The notes beneath the pieces are model-generated. The model did no database searches and was not told the DNA's origin. It saw only the letters and a program-made list of their open reading frames with translations. This document shows positions 29,063-38,309 of a stretch of DNA of 64,000 bases, one piece after another. Source of the DNA: Hyphomicrobium_A sp036559705 (GTDB taxonomy: Bacteria > Pseudomonadota > Alphaproteobacteria > Rhizobiales > Hyphomicrobiaceae); the NCBI GenBank assembly GCA_036559705.1, contig DATBSP010000119.1, positions 1 through 64,000 on the forward strand, in the 5' to 3' direction. Position 1 is the stretch's first letter. The number at the start of each line of letters is the position of its first letter. A program made the position numbers and the translations under genes.

Positions 29063-29992
29063 ATGGATCGCTGGGTCGAAGAGACGTTTCATCCCCACTG
29101 GCGCGTGCGCTTGGCCGCGGACGAAGTGCTGCACGAGGTGAAGACGGACCACCAGCACCTCGTCATCTTCAAGAACAAGACGTGGGGCACGGTGCTGATG
29201 CTGGACGGCGTGTGCCAGCTCACGACCTCCGACGAGTTCATCTATCACGAGATGATGGCGCACGTGCCGCTGATGGCGCTGGACAAGCCCAAGCGCTTGC
29301 TGGTCGTCGGCGGCGGCGACGGCGGCGTCATGCGCGAAGTCTTGAAGCATCCCACGGTCGAGAAGGCGATGCTGTGCGAGATCGACCGCGAGGTGATCGA
29401 TACGGCGCTGCGATACTACCCCGAGATCCCTGGCAATACGTTCGATGACGAGCGCACGGTCGTCGTCATCGCAGACGGCCGCAAGTTCGTCGCCGAAACG
29501 GACGAGCGCTTCGACGCCATCATCGTCGACTCATCGGAGCCGATCGGCCCCTCCGCCGTTCTGCACACGCCGGAGTTCTTTGCCTCCTGCAAGCATGCGT
29601 TGAAGGAGGACGGCATTCTCGTGACGCAGAACGGCCTGCCGTTCCTGTTCCCGGATCACTTGCGCGACACGACCCGCGCCTTCGCCTCGCTGTTCAACCG
29701 CGTGGCGCCGTATTTCTGCACGCAGCCGTGCTACTTCGGCGGTCCGTTCGCGCTCAACTGGGCGTCCGACGAAGACGAGCACCTCGACATCGCCGAGAAG
29801 AAGCTCGCAAAGCGCCAGGAGAAACGCGGCATCGCGACGAAGTACTGGACGCCGGCCTTGCACAACGCCTCGTTCGCGCTGCCGCGCTACGGCGAGATCG
29901 TGGTCGAGCAGGCGATCATCGACGGGCGCAACGATCGCGCGGGCAAGAACGGCCGCAATAAGAACAAATCGCTAAAGAAGACGCGCCAGTGA
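29063..29992 (+). CDS. speE: Polyamine aminopropyltransferase (spermidine synthase)
   Basis: A 309-residue enzyme that transfers an aminopropyl group from decarboxylated SAM to putrescine. Conserved blocks: EVKTDHQHLVIFKNKTWG, LMLDGVCQLTTSDEFIYHEMM, LLVVGGGDGGVMREVLKH for the nucleotide, and catalytic Asp region IIVDSSEPIGPS. GGAGGAAACAC precedes the ATG. speD is not adjacent. The C-terminal 20 residues are Lys/Asn-rich. Confidence 0.95.
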   Translation: MDRWVEETFHPHWRVRLAADEVLHEVKTDHQHLVIFKNKTWGTVLMLDGVCQLTTSDEFIYHEMMAHVPLMALDKPKRLLVVGGGDGGVMREVLKHPTVEKAMLCEIDREVIDTALRYYPEIPGNTFDDERTVVVIADGRKFVAETDERFDAIIVDSSEPIGPSAVLHTPEFFASCKHALKEDGILVTQNGLPFLFPDHLRDTTRAFASLFNRVAPYFCTQPCYFGGPFALNWASDEDEHLDIAEKKLAKRQEKRGIATKYWTPALHNASFALPRYGEIVVEQAIIDGRNDRAGKNGRNKNKSLKKTRQ

Positions 29993-29998
29993 GATGGT

Positions 29999-31189
29999 TC
30001 AGGTCGGCTCGGCGAGAGTAGTGCCGAGCAGACCGTCGTACACCTGCAACGTCTGCTGCTTCATCTGCTTTAGGGAAAACGCGTTGAGCACGTGCGAGCG
30101 CGCGCGCGCGCCCATGCGCATGTTCTCGTCAGGCGGCATGGCGAGGGCCTCGGCAATCGCGTCGGCAAGGCGCGGTGCATCGCCCGGCGGCACCAGCCAG
30201 CCTGTAGCGCGGTGTGCCGAGACGCCTGGGCGGCCAAGCACGGTCTCCGGCGGTGCGCCGATATCGGTGGCGATGACGGGCGTCGCCATGACCTGTGCTT
30301 CCGTGGCGGCGCGTCCGAAGGCCTCGGGCTCTACCGAGGCGACGACGGCGACGTGCGCAGCGCGGAAGGCGGCGGCCATGTCTTCCTCGTGGCCGACGAC
30401 GCGCACGCGCTCGTCGAGCCCGGCCGCGCGGATCTGCGCCGCCAGCGCTGCTTTGTAAGCGCCGCGCCGCTGCGCATCGCCGGCGAGGATGAACACCGTG
30501 TCGTCGAGTGCCCGCCGGTGGGACAGCAGCGCCGCCGCTTCGATGACTACCTTCTGGCCCTTCCAGGCCGTAAGGCGCGCCGCGTGCAGCACGACGCGCT
30601 TCTTGTCGTCGATGCCCCAGCGGGCGCGCACGGCGTCAACGCGCTCGGGGGCGACATTGACCGGATCGAACAGCCGCCCGTCGACGCCGCGATAGATGAC
30701 GTGCAGCTTGGCGCGCGGCGTGCCGTAGCGCATGCGGATGAGGTCGGAGGTGTAGTGCGAGTTGGCGATGACCGCATCGCCGCGGGCCATGACGCTGTTG
30801 TAGAGCCGCTTAGCGTCGGACTTCTCCGAGTAGGCACCGTGATAGGTGGTGACGAACGGCACGCCGGTGCGGCGGGCAGCGATGAGCGCGCTCCAGGCCG
30901 GCGCGCGGCTGCGTGCGTGCACGAGGTCAACGCCGTCGCGGCGAATGACGTTGGCAATGCGATGTGCGTTCCACAAAAGGCGTAAGGGACTTTTTGCCGC
31001 GGCGGGAAAGAACTGCACCTCGGCGCCGGCATCGCGCAAGCGCTGCACCAGCCGGCCACCTTCGGTCAGCACGATGGCGCGCCCCCCGGCCGACGTTATC
31101 GCATCGGCAATCTCTATGGTGGAAAGCTCCGCCCCGCCGGTATCGAGCTCAGGGATGATCTGCAGTATGGTCGGGCGCTTTTCGGCCAC
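29999..31189 (-). CDS. Glycosyltransferase family 4 protein
   Basis: A 396-residue GT-B fold enzyme. The N-terminal domain starts ILQIIPELDTGGAELSTIEIADA, the acceptor-side glycine loop of GT4. The C-terminal domain has RLTAWKGQKVVIEAAALL, VVGHEEDMAAAFRAAHVAVVAS and PEAFGRAATEAQVMATPVIATDIG, the EX7E-type nucleotide-sugar site. It probably transfers a sugar in lipopolysaccharide or capsule synthesis on the cytoplasmic side. Substrate is unknown. It converges with speE, leaving 6 bases. Confidence 0.9.
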   Translation of the reverse strand: MAEKRPTILQIIPELDTGGAELSTIEIADAITSAGGRAIVLTEGGRLVQRLRDAGAEVQFFPAAAKSPLRLLWNAHRIANVIRRDGVDLVHARSRAPAWSALIAARRTGVPFVTTYHGAYSEKSDAKRLYNSVMARGDAVIANSHYTSDLIRMRYGTPRAKLHVIYRGVDGRLFDPVNVAPERVDAVRARWGIDDKKRVVLHAARLTAWKGQKVVIEAAALLSHRRALDDTVFILAGDAQRRGAYKAALAAQIRAAGLDERVRVVGHEEDMAAAFRAAHVAVVASVEPEAFGRAATEAQVMATPVIATDIGAPPETVLGRPGVSAHRATGWLVPPGDAPRLADAIAEALAMPPDENMRMGARARSHVLNAFSLKQMKQQTLQVYDGLLGTTLAEPT

Positions 31190-31224
31190 GAGCTATCCCT
31201 CCGGCGACGAAAGGGTTGTTTAGA

Positions 31225-32037
31225 TTGAGTGAGAGCGAACCGCAATTCCTCGACATCGGGCCGGGCGAAGTCACCCCCGCCCGGCGTATCGCCTATCGCG
31301 CAGATCATGCCCCAGCCGGCGGCACCGGCCTCTTCTGGTTGTCGGGCTATAAATCCGACATGGCGAGCACCAAGGCGACCGAGCTCGCCGCCTTCGCCCA
31401 CACCAAGGGTTACGGGTGCGCACGCTTCGATTATTCAGGGCACGGTGTATCAAGCGGCAACTTCGAGGACGGAACGATCGGCGCCTGGTTGGAAGAGGCC
31501 GAGGCAGTATTCCGGCGGCTTACCGAAGGCAAGCAGATCATCGTCGGCTCCAGTATGGGCGGCTACATCGCACTATTGCTGCTGCGCCGGCTAATGGCTA
31601 CGGCGCCCGCAGATGCTGCGCGCATCGCCGGGCTGGTGCTCATCGCCCCGGCCTGGGACATGACCGAAGAGCTGATGTGGAAGCAGTTCAACCTCAAGGC
31701 GCGCCGCGAGCTTGAGCAGGCGGGCGTGTTCCGCCAACCGTCGGAATATGGCGAGCCCTACGCCATTACTCGCGCCCTTATCGAGGAAGGCCGCAGCCAT
31801 CTGATGGCGAAAAAGCCGTTCGACCCGGGCCGGCCGGTCATGATCCTGCAGGGGCGCCTCGACACGTCCGTGCCGGTCGGTCACACCCGCGCCCTGCTCG
31901 CCCTCTTGTCGGGTGGCTGGGCTGAATTGATTGAGATTCCCGACGGCGAGCACCGGCTGTCGCGACCTCAAGACTTATCGCTGCTTTTCACAAAAATCGA
32001 CGAGCTGGCAACGGGTCGCTTACCCCCCGACAAATGA
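31225..32037 (+). CDS. Alpha/beta-hydrolase family protein
   Basis: A hydrolase of about 270 residues. The nucleophile elbow is GSSMGG (S110), the acid Asp is in LQGRLDTSVPV, and the His is in PDGEHRLSRPQD. GHGVSSGNFEDGTIGAW resembles the acyl-thioesterase/palmitoyl-thioesterase (ABHD10-like) group. The start is likely TTG at 31225, with AAGGG 9 bases upstream; TTG at 31216 would sit right against that site. It is divergent from the glycosyltransferase. The natural substrate is unknown. Confidence 0.85.
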   Translation: MSESEPQFLDIGPGEVTPARRIAYRADHAPAGGTGLFWLSGYKSDMASTKATELAAFAHTKGYGCARFDYSGHGVSSGNFEDGTIGAWLEEAEAVFRRLTEGKQIIVGSSMGGYIALLLLRRLMATAPADAARIAGLVLIAPAWDMTEELMWKQFNLKARRELEQAGVFRQPSEYGEPYAITRALIEEGRSHLMAKKPFDPGRPVMILQGRLDTSVPVGHTRALLALLSGGWAELIEIPDGEHRLSRPQDLSLLFTKIDELATGRLPPDK

Positions 32038-32103
32038 AGTCATCGACAGCGGTCCTGGTCCGTGGAAAGCTGCCTTTTGCGTTCCTAGAAAGCGAGTTCC
32101 GCC

Positions 32104-32373
32104 ATGAAAAAAGCGGGCATCTTGGTTCTTGGCGCCGCCTGCGCGGCGGTGTCGTTCTCGCCTCCGGCCATCGCCGGAGCCTCCGGCAAGAGCGCCGAGG
32201 ACCAAGCGGCGGAACCGCTGCTTCCGCCCGTCGAGAAGGATCAGGGCGGCTATCGACCGCCGTGGGCCAACCCCGACGCCAAGGCGCCCGAGCCCGGCAT
32301 CGAGAACGATCCCGTGCCGTTCAATCCCTCCGACGTCGACAGCAAGTCCAACGGTCTCAACAACAACTTGTAA
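32104..32373 (+). CDS. Small secreted Pro/Asp/Asn-rich protein, function unknown
   Basis: An 89-residue protein. Signal peptide of 24 residues (MKKAGILVLGAACAAVSFS... to AIAGA), then a mature part of about 65 residues with no Cys and rich in Pro, Asp and Asn (PPVEKDQGGYRPPW; FNPSDVDSKSNGLNNNL), likely unstructured. No family recognised. It lies between a hydrolase and an HPF-like gene, 66 and 214 bases away. Confidence 0.65.
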   Translation: MKKAGILVLGAACAAVSFSPPAIAGASGKSAEDQAAEPLLPPVEKDQGGYRPPWANPDAKAPEPGIENDPVPFNPSDVDSKSNGLNNNL

Positions 32374-32587
32374 GTTTGGTCGTGGGCGTGCCGGCGGCAG
32401 CGCCCGCATCACGTGAACTACTCGCGGCCTGAAGCGTTGGCAAATCTGGGGACGTGTCAATTTTAGGAGTTCCGCCACATTTGAACGGCTCGCGGCGCGA
32501 TTTTCCATCTCGCGCGCCACAGGTCCACCATGAGTGGACGCTTTCATCACCTGCCCGTCACGTGACGACACGAAACCGGAGAGAACG

Positions 32588-33160
32588 ATGAAAAGACCTC
32601 TGCAGATCGCCTTCAAGAACGTGGAAAGCTCGGCCTCGCTAGAGACACTGATACGCGAAAGGGTGGAGCGGCTGCAGCGCTTTCATCCGCACATCACGGG
32701 GGCACGCGTCGTCGTCGAGGTGCCGCACCGCAGTCCTGAAAGCGGCAAGCTGCCGCTCGGCATCGCCGTCGAGATCGACGTCCCCGGCCGCAACCCGGTC
32801 ATCGCCAAAGGCGAGCAGGACCGCCGCGAGGTAAAGGGCGACCGCTCCGCCATCGTCAATCGCGTCTTCGAGGCGGCCGAGCGCCAGCTCGAGCAGATCG
32901 CCGCCATCCGCAAGGGCGAGGTGAAGCAGCACGGGTCGGCCGGCGATACCGGCGTCGTCGTGCGCATTTTCCCCGAGCAGAACTATGGTTTTATCGAGGT
33001 GAAAGATTCCCCCGACCTCTACTTCTCGCGCGAGGTCGTCGGCAATGGATCGTTCGAGCACATCACGGTCGGCTCGCTGGTGCACGTAACACGCGCCGCG
33101 ACCGAGGGGCCGATGGGCCCGCAGGCCAGCTCCGTCAAGCTGATGGGTGCCCGCTCCTAG
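32588..33160 (+). CDS. HPF/RaiA-type ribosome-associated domain fused to a cold-shock domain
   Basis: A 190-residue protein. The N-terminal part (about residues 1-110) resembles the HPF/RaiA fold (LQIAFKNVESSASLETLIRERVERLQRFHPHITGARVVVEVPH). Residues 122-190 are a cold-shock OB domain with an RNA-binding motif NYGFIEV and DLYFSREVV. Such fusions occur in Alphaproteobacteria and may tie ribosome binding to RNA binding under stress. The ATG at 32588 has GGAGA nearby. It is not the long HPF that normally follows rpoN. Confidence 0.85.
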   Translation: MKRPLQIAFKNVESSASLETLIRERVERLQRFHPHITGARVVVEVPHRSPESGKLPLGIAVEIDVPGRNPVIAKGEQDRREVKGDRSAIVNRVFEAAERQLEQIAAIRKGEVKQHGSAGDTGVVVRIFPEQNYGFIEVKDSPDLYFSREVVGNGSFEHITVGSLVHVTRAATEGPMGPQASSVKLMGARS

Positions 33161-33244
33161 CCTTTCACGTTGTTGCCAACATGCATCCGTCGCAGTCCGC
33201 TGGCATGCTAAGGAGGTGCAAGGACCAAGAGGGGGAGGGACCGG

Positions 33245-34627
33245 ATGCTGAATACCACGCCCCACCGGCGGCTGCAGGATGACCTAGCGGCCATCGAGGA
33301 GATTGCGGCGCGGCCGGCGACGACCGCCAAGGAGTTGGCCGCCAACCTCACCGAACTTTACGAAGCAACGTTCAACATCAACTTCGAGCGCTACGATGTG
33401 CAGACACTGGTGCATTCGGCGCCAGACATCGCACGCACAGTGTTCGACCTGCGTCTGCGCCTACGCGAGCAGGTCACCGATTGGCAAGCGCGCGGCTTCC
33501 TGACTCTGGCCGGACAGCGCGCCCTGCGCAACGCGCTGCGTATCGCCCGTTATGCGACCGACATGCTCGGCGAGATCAACATCCGCTATGCGCAGCTCGG
33601 TCCCGGCGAGAAGACGCTGCGCGGCTTCAGCGGGCGCAACATGAATACGCTCGTCAATCCCACCTTCGAAACCGGGAGCGATCTCGATTTCCGCTCCGGC
33701 GATCTCCTCTTGATGCGCGGCATGCACCACAACAGTGCCGCCATCGCGCGCATCGGCGACGTCGACAGTCAGTTCAGCCACCTTGCCATCGTGCATACGG
33801 ATGCCGACGGCAAGCACTGGGTGGTCGAAGCCCTCATCGAGGAGGGCTCAGTGATCAATCCGCTCTCCTATACCCTGACGCACGGCCTGGGGCGTTGCGT
33901 GTTGTTCCGCCACAAGGACAAGCATCTCGCCGCGCGCGCCGCCGCGATGATCCACGACCTGGTACGCCGTTCCGACGAGAAGGGCGGTCAGCACATCTGG
34001 TATGATTTCACCATGGAGCTGGCGGGCGACAAGGAGCTGTTCTGCTCCAAGCTCGTGCGCAAGGCATACTCCCTTGCCAGCGACAAGAAGGTGTTGCTGC
34101 CGACTTTCGCCACCCGCTTCGATATGAAGAACCGCGATTTCGTCGAGCGTATCGGCGTCACCGCCAGGGAGACGTTCGCGCCGGCCGACATCGAGCTCGA
34201 GCCGTCATTCGATCTCGTCGCCGAGTGGCAGGACTACCGTGTGACGTCGCGCCTGCGCCTGCAGGATCTGCTGATGGACCGGCTGTTTTTGTGGATGGAG
34301 CAATACGACTACCGCTTCCGCGAGGACCTGCCGATCAAGCTGATCGGCTATTTCGGCCACCTGTCGGGAAAGCTGTCGACGCGCGCCAAAGACCTTATCG
34401 CCGACGTCGTGCCAAAGGTGCCGCCCAACATGCAGCGCTCAACCATCCAGGCGGTAGCCATGTTGCATCGGACGGCGGAGCCGCTGCTGGCGGAGTTGCA
34501 GGCGATGGAGCGGCGCAGTATCGATCGCACCGGCCGGCCGCTCCACGCACGCGAGGTCTACGACTTCCTCGAAAGCAAGCGACAGGCTTCGAACGGCGAG
34601 ATCGGCTACCTCGTCGGCAAGGCGTGA
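33245..34627 (+). CDS. YiiX/YebB-like permuted papain-fold protein (peptidase C92 type)
   Basis: A 460-residue protein. An N-terminal helical region (about 1-150) precedes a permuted NlpC/P60-type fold: GDLLLMRG and FSHLAIVHTDADGKHWVVEAL supply the His (H179), and the nucleophile Cys is in ELFCSKLVRKAY (C267). A further 170-residue helical C-terminus (LQDLLMDRLFLWMEQYDYRF...) is not part of that fold. There is no signal peptide or membrane segment, so it is probably cytoplasmic. Family members hydrolyse amide or lipid-type bonds; the target here is unknown. It converges with the next gene, with 22 bases of overlap. Confidence 0.78.
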   Translation: MLNTTPHRRLQDDLAAIEEIAARPATTAKELAANLTELYEATFNINFERYDVQTLVHSAPDIARTVFDLRLRLREQVTDWQARGFLTLAGQRALRNALRIARYATDMLGEINIRYAQLGPGEKTLRGFSGRNMNTLVNPTFETGSDLDFRSGDLLLMRGMHHNSAAIARIGDVDSQFSHLAIVHTDADGKHWVVEALIEEGSVINPLSYTLTHGLGRCVLFRHKDKHLAARAAAMIHDLVRRSDEKGGQHIWYDFTMELAGDKELFCSKLVRKAYSLASDKKVLLPTFATRFDMKNRDFVERIGVTARETFAPADIELEPSFDLVAEWQDYRVTSRLRLQDLLMDRLFLWMEQYDYRFREDLPIKLIGYFGHLSGKLSTRAKDLIADVVPKVPPNMQRSTIQAVAMLHRTAEPLLAELQAMERRSIDRTGRPLHAREVYDFLESKRQASNGEIGYLVGKA

Positions 34628-36159
34628 ACGGTAGAATCCCAATTACCGTCGTATGACGCGGAGCGGGCGCCGGGCAGGCCGTCGTAGAGCGCGCGCTCCA
34701 GCGCCAGCGCGCCGGCCCTATCGGCAATGCTCTCGGGAATGACCCAGGCGCGATAGCCTGTCGAGACGATCGGCGCCGAGCAATAGAGGTGGCCGCCGCT
34801 TGCGTCGCATGAGCGATCCGGCTCGACGGCGCGTGTCTCGCGACGATCGTGGCGCAGAAAGCCCATGTCCACCGGCTGGATGCTCGTCATCAGCGCCGAG
34901 AGCGTGATCCCGCGGAAGACGCACGTCGTCTGATTGCGACAGGGACCGGCATTGCGGCCGAGCGTATTGCCGGGGCCGAGCGCCTGCGCGCGCCGCATGA
35001 TCGTCGCCGGGGTGCCGGCGCCGTTGCTGATATAGCACTCCTGGCCGACGCACAGCACCGGGTTGGCGGTCATGCGCTTGCCGCCGAAGCCGTGGCGGCG
35101 CGGCTGCATGACGACGAGTACGGTGACGCGCTGCGGATAGGTCGCCTGCGCAGTTACTGGGGGCTCGATAAAGGGTGACGGCAGCTCTTGCTGCGGCATG
35201 GGTCCGCCGAGTGTGGAGCGCGTCTCCCTCTCGCGCTCGCGCGCCTGACGCGCCATGCGGAACTTCTCGGCGATGCGCTGAGCTTCCTTCTCGCGCTGCA
35301 ATTCGAGCACGGTGCGCCGCTGGATATCTTCGAATTCCTTGATGCGGCGCTGCTCGGCAAGATGTGCTTCTTCGGCGGCGCGCCGGCTCTCTTCTGCAAC
35401 GCGAGCTTCTTCTTCCTGACGCTTCTGTTCAGCGACGCGCGCCTCTTCAGCCTTGCGCTTGGCTTCGGTCTCTTCGGCTTGGCGCTTCACCTCGGCGACG
35501 CGCGCTGCCTCGGCACGCCGCTTCTCTTCGGCGACGCGCGCCTCTTCTGCTTTGCGATTCTCCTCGGCAATACGGCGCTCCTCGGCCTCACGCGCTGCCT
35601 CCGCCTGCCGCTCGGCCTCGGCCTTCTCCGCGGCAACGCGGCGCTCATCCTCGAGACGCTTCTCCTCGGCGAGGCGCTGCTCCTCGACCTCGCGCTGCAG
35701 GCGCGCAGCCTCGGTGCGGCGCTCCTCCTCGGCTTCGCGCTCCATCTCGACTTTCTGCTTGTAGGCTTCATCGGCGAGGTGCTGCGCCTCGGCACGCGCG
35801 GCTTGGCGCTCGGCTTCCATACGCTCTTGCGCGCGCTGCTGATCGAGCTGACGGCGCGCTTCGGCTTCCTCCGTCGCGCTGCGCAGCATCTCCGCCTCAT
35901 CGGCGGCGCGCTGCTCGGCAGCCTTGCGCTTAGCAGCTTCCTTTTTTTCCTTAGACTCGGCTGCGGCGCGCGCCTTCGCCGCCTTGGCAGCTTTGGCTTC
36001 TGCGGCGCGCTTTGAGTCTTCGCCGGCCTGCGAGAACTTCTCGGCCAGCGCGTGTGCAGCGTCGTCGTTGGCCGCTGCGGTGGTGGGGCTATACGTCCAG
36101 CTCATCAACGCCACGGCGCATATCGCGCCTCGACTGAGGCCACTCACTGTTGACCGCAT
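34606..36159 (-). CDS. Exported protein with very long charged alpha-helical (coiled-coil) region
   Basis: A 517-residue protein. Signal peptide in residues 1-29 (to TTAAAND). Then a Glu/Lys/Arg/Ala-rich helix of about 290 residues with repeated units such as AEEARVAEEKRR and AEEARVAEQKRQ. The C-terminal domain of about 190 residues has paired Cys (CVGQECY; CRNQTTC; SCDASGGHLYC) and is globular. The helix could be a single alpha helix or coiled coil tens of nanometres long in the periplasm. GAGGAC lies before the ATG at 36159. No family recognised for the C-terminal domain. Confidence 0.8.
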   Translation of the reverse strand: MRSTVSGLSRGAICAVALMSWTYSPTTAAANDDAAHALAEKFSQAGEDSKRAAEAKAAKAAKARAAAESKEKKEAAKRKAAEQRAADEAEMLRSATEEAEARRQLDQQRAQERMEAERQAARAEAQHLADEAYKQKVEMEREAEEERRTEAARLQREVEEQRLAEEKRLEDERRVAAEKAEAERQAEAAREAEERRIAEENRKAEEARVAEEKRRAEAARVAEVKRQAEETEAKRKAEEARVAEQKRQEEEARVAEESRRAAEEAHLAEQRRIKEFEDIQRRTVLELQREKEAQRIAEKFRMARQARERERETRSTLGGPMPQQELPSPFIEPPVTAQATYPQRVTVLVVMQPRRHGFGGKRMTANPVLCVGQECYISNGAGTPATIMRRAQALGPGNTLGRNAGPCRNQTTCVFRGITLSALMTSIQPVDMGFLRHDRRETRAVEPDRSCDASGGHLYCSAPIVSTGYRAWVIPESIADRAGALALERALYDGLPGARSASYDGNWDSTVHALPTR

Positions 36160-36302
36160 AACGTCCTCGCAAGCATGGCTCGTTTGGGACCGGGGGGCTC
36201 CCAAAGGTCGCGGCAAAAGCGCGACTGCATTTCGCCAATAAAGCGGGCGCTGCTTGAACGGCGGCTGAACGGTGGGAAGGGGTTGCGGGCGTCGAGAACT
36301 GT

Positions 36303-37178
36303 TCAGCCGTGCAGCTGCTCTGCAAGGATGGCGCGCAGGCCCTCCCGGTAGGTTGGGAATTTCAGAACGACACCAAGCTCTTGGCGCAGGCGCGTATTAC
36401 GGATGCGCTTGTTGTCGGCATAGAAGCTCGCCGCCATGGGCGGGAGCTCGGCATCCTCGAACGCGATCTCCGGCGGCGGCGGCATGTGCAACAGCTCGGC
36501 GGCATAGGCGATGACGTCCTGCGGGGGCGCCGGCTCGTCATCCGTGACGTTGTAAATCTCGTGCACGCGCCGGGCCAGCATGGCGGTGCACACGGCTGCG
36601 GCGATGTCATCGACGTGAATGCGGTTGAAAACCTGACCTGGCTTGACGATGCGATGTGCGGTGCCCTCGCGCAGCCGGTCGATGGCGCTACGGCCCGGAC
36701 CGTAGATTCCGGCGAGGCGAAAGACGCACGTGCAGATCCTCAGGCAATAGCCCAACGCCAGCCACTCCGTCTCTGCCGCGATGCGCCGGCGTCCGCGCGT
36801 CGAGGTGGCTTGCGTCGGCGTCGCCTCGTCGATCCAGGCGCCTTGGCTGTCGCCATAGACGCCGACGGTCGACAGGTAGCCGATCCAACTCAGCGACGGC
36901 GCCTGTTTGAAGTCCTGCCCATGGTGGCGCAGCACCGGATCGCGTTCGGCATCGGGCGGCACCGAGATGAGGACGTGCGTAGCGCTGGCCAGTGCTTGCG
37001 CCACGCCGACACTCGGCGCTGTGCCATCGAAGACGAAAGCCTCATAGCCTTGCGCAGCGATCGCCGCGACGCCCTCCAGCGTGCGGGCGGTGCCGGCGAT
37101 GCTCCAGCCTTGCGCCGCGAGCCGGCGCGCGACACGCTGCGCGCTATAGCCGAGCCCGAAGCAGAACAGTCGGCTCAT
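36303..37178 (-). CDS. NAD-dependent epimerase/dehydratase family (SDR) protein
   Basis: A 291-residue Rossmann protein of the atypical SDR type (YeeZ-like). FGLGYSAQRVARRLAAQG is the cofactor loop, STVGVYGD sits where the active-site Ser lies, and RLAGIYGPGRSAIDRLREG and FNRIHVDDIAAAV follow. The usual catalytic Tyr-x3-Lys is not clear. The ATG overlaps the queG stop (ATGA), so the two are translationally coupled. Substrate unknown. Confidence 0.85.
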   Translation of the reverse strand: MSRLFCFGLGYSAQRVARRLAAQGWSIAGTARTLEGVAAIAAQGYEAFVFDGTAPSVGVAQALASATHVLISVPPDAERDPVLRHHGQDFKQAPSLSWIGYLSTVGVYGDSQGAWIDEATPTQATSTRGRRRIAAETEWLALGYCLRICTCVFRLAGIYGPGRSAIDRLREGTAHRIVKPGQVFNRIHVDDIAAAVCTAMLARRVHEIYNVTDDEPAPPQDVIAYAAELLHMPPPPEIAFEDAELPPMAASFYADNKRIRNTRLRQELGVVLKFPTYREGLRAILAEQLHG

Positions 37179-38299
37179 GACGCGGGTGTCGCCTGCCACT
37201 CGGCGCGCACGTCGCTATCGCCTTCCCGCGCAAGATGACGGTGGCGTAGGCCCTCACCGATGCCATCACCGGTGAGCTGACGCATGGCCCAGACGGCCAT
37301 GGCGCGCACCAGCGGCGAGGCGTCGCCCAACAAAGTCTCGATGCGCGGCAGCAGGGTTCTGTCGCCCGAGTTGCCGGCGGCGATCAGCACGTTGCGGACA
37401 AAACGGTCACGTCCCGTGCGCTTGACCGGCGTGTCGGCAAAGCGCGCGCGGAAAGCCGCATCGTCGAGTTCAAGCAATTCGGCGAGCGGCGGGTTGTCGG
37501 TCTCGACGCGCGCGTGAAAACGCGCTTCGCGCGCCGTGGCGGCGAACTTGTTCCACGGGCAGACGGCGAGGCAGTCGTCGCAGCCGAAGATGCGGTTGCC
37601 CATGGCACGGCGGAACTCGGCCGGGATGTGTCCTTTGTGCTCGATCGACAGGTAGGCGAGGCAGCGCCGTGCATCGAGCTGATACGGCGCCGGAAACGCC
37701 GCCGTCGGGCAAACGTCGAGGCAGCGACGGCAGCTGCCGCAGTGGTCGGCCTCCGGCGTGTCGGGAGGGAGCTCGGTGGTGGTGAAAATGGCGCCAAGGA
37801 ACAGCCACGAGCCATGCTCGCGCGACACGAGCATGGTGTTCTTGCCCTGCCAGCCAAGACCGGCGGCGGCGGCGAGCGGCTTTTCCATCACCGGCGCCGT
37901 ATCGACGAATACCTTGACGTCGGCGCCGCTCTGCGCCGCCAGAAGTGCGGCGAGCTGCTTGAGCTTGCCTTTGATGATGTCGTGGTAGTCCTTGCCCTGC
38001 GCATAGACCGAAATGGCGCCACGCGTGGGATGGTCGAGCGCATCGAGCGGGTTTGTCTCCGGCGCGTAGCTCATGCCGAGCATGATGATCGAACGCACCT
38101 GGGGCCACAGGCGTGCCGGGTTGCGGCGGCGCTCGGCGTTGGTTGCCAGCCACGCCATGTCGCCGTGCCGGCCGGCCTCGAGAAACGCGGCGAAGCGGCC
38201 GCCGGCGGCGGCTATCGCGTCTGGCGATATTACGCGCGCTGCGTCGAAGCCCAGCATGCGCGCCTCGCGCAGCACCATGTCCTTGAGTGCCGCCGTCAC
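37175..38299 (-). CDS. queG: Epoxyqueuosine reductase QueG
   Basis: A 374-residue cobalamin and Fe-S enzyme for the last step of queuosine in tRNA. Residues 180-200 (GLGWQGKNTMLVSREHGSWLF) are the family signature. Two 4Fe-4S motifs are visible: CGSCRRCLDVCP and CDDCLAVCPWNKF. A HEAT-like tail follows. The GTG at 38299 lies 10 bases after the GST stop; ATG at 38278 is an alternative. Other queuosine genes are not nearby. It is in an operon with the GST upstream and the SDR downstream. Confidence 0.94.
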   Translation of the reverse strand: MTAALKDMVLREARMLGFDAARVISPDAIAAAGGRFAAFLEAGRHGDMAWLATNAERRRNPARLWPQVRSIIMLGMSYAPETNPLDALDHPTRGAISVYAQGKDYHDIIKGKLKQLAALLAAQSGADVKVFVDTAPVMEKPLAAAAGLGWQGKNTMLVSREHGSWLFLGAIFTTTELPPDTPEADHCGSCRRCLDVCPTAAFPAPYQLDARRCLAYLSIEHKGHIPAEFRRAMGNRIFGCDDCLAVCPWNKFAATAREARFHARVETDNPPLAELLELDDAAFRARFADTPVKRTGRDRFVRNVLIAAGNSGDRTLLPRIETLLGDASPLVRAMAVWAMRQLTGDGIGEGLRHRHLAREGDSDVRAEWQATPAS

Positions 38300-38309
38300 G
38301 GTAGGGCCG

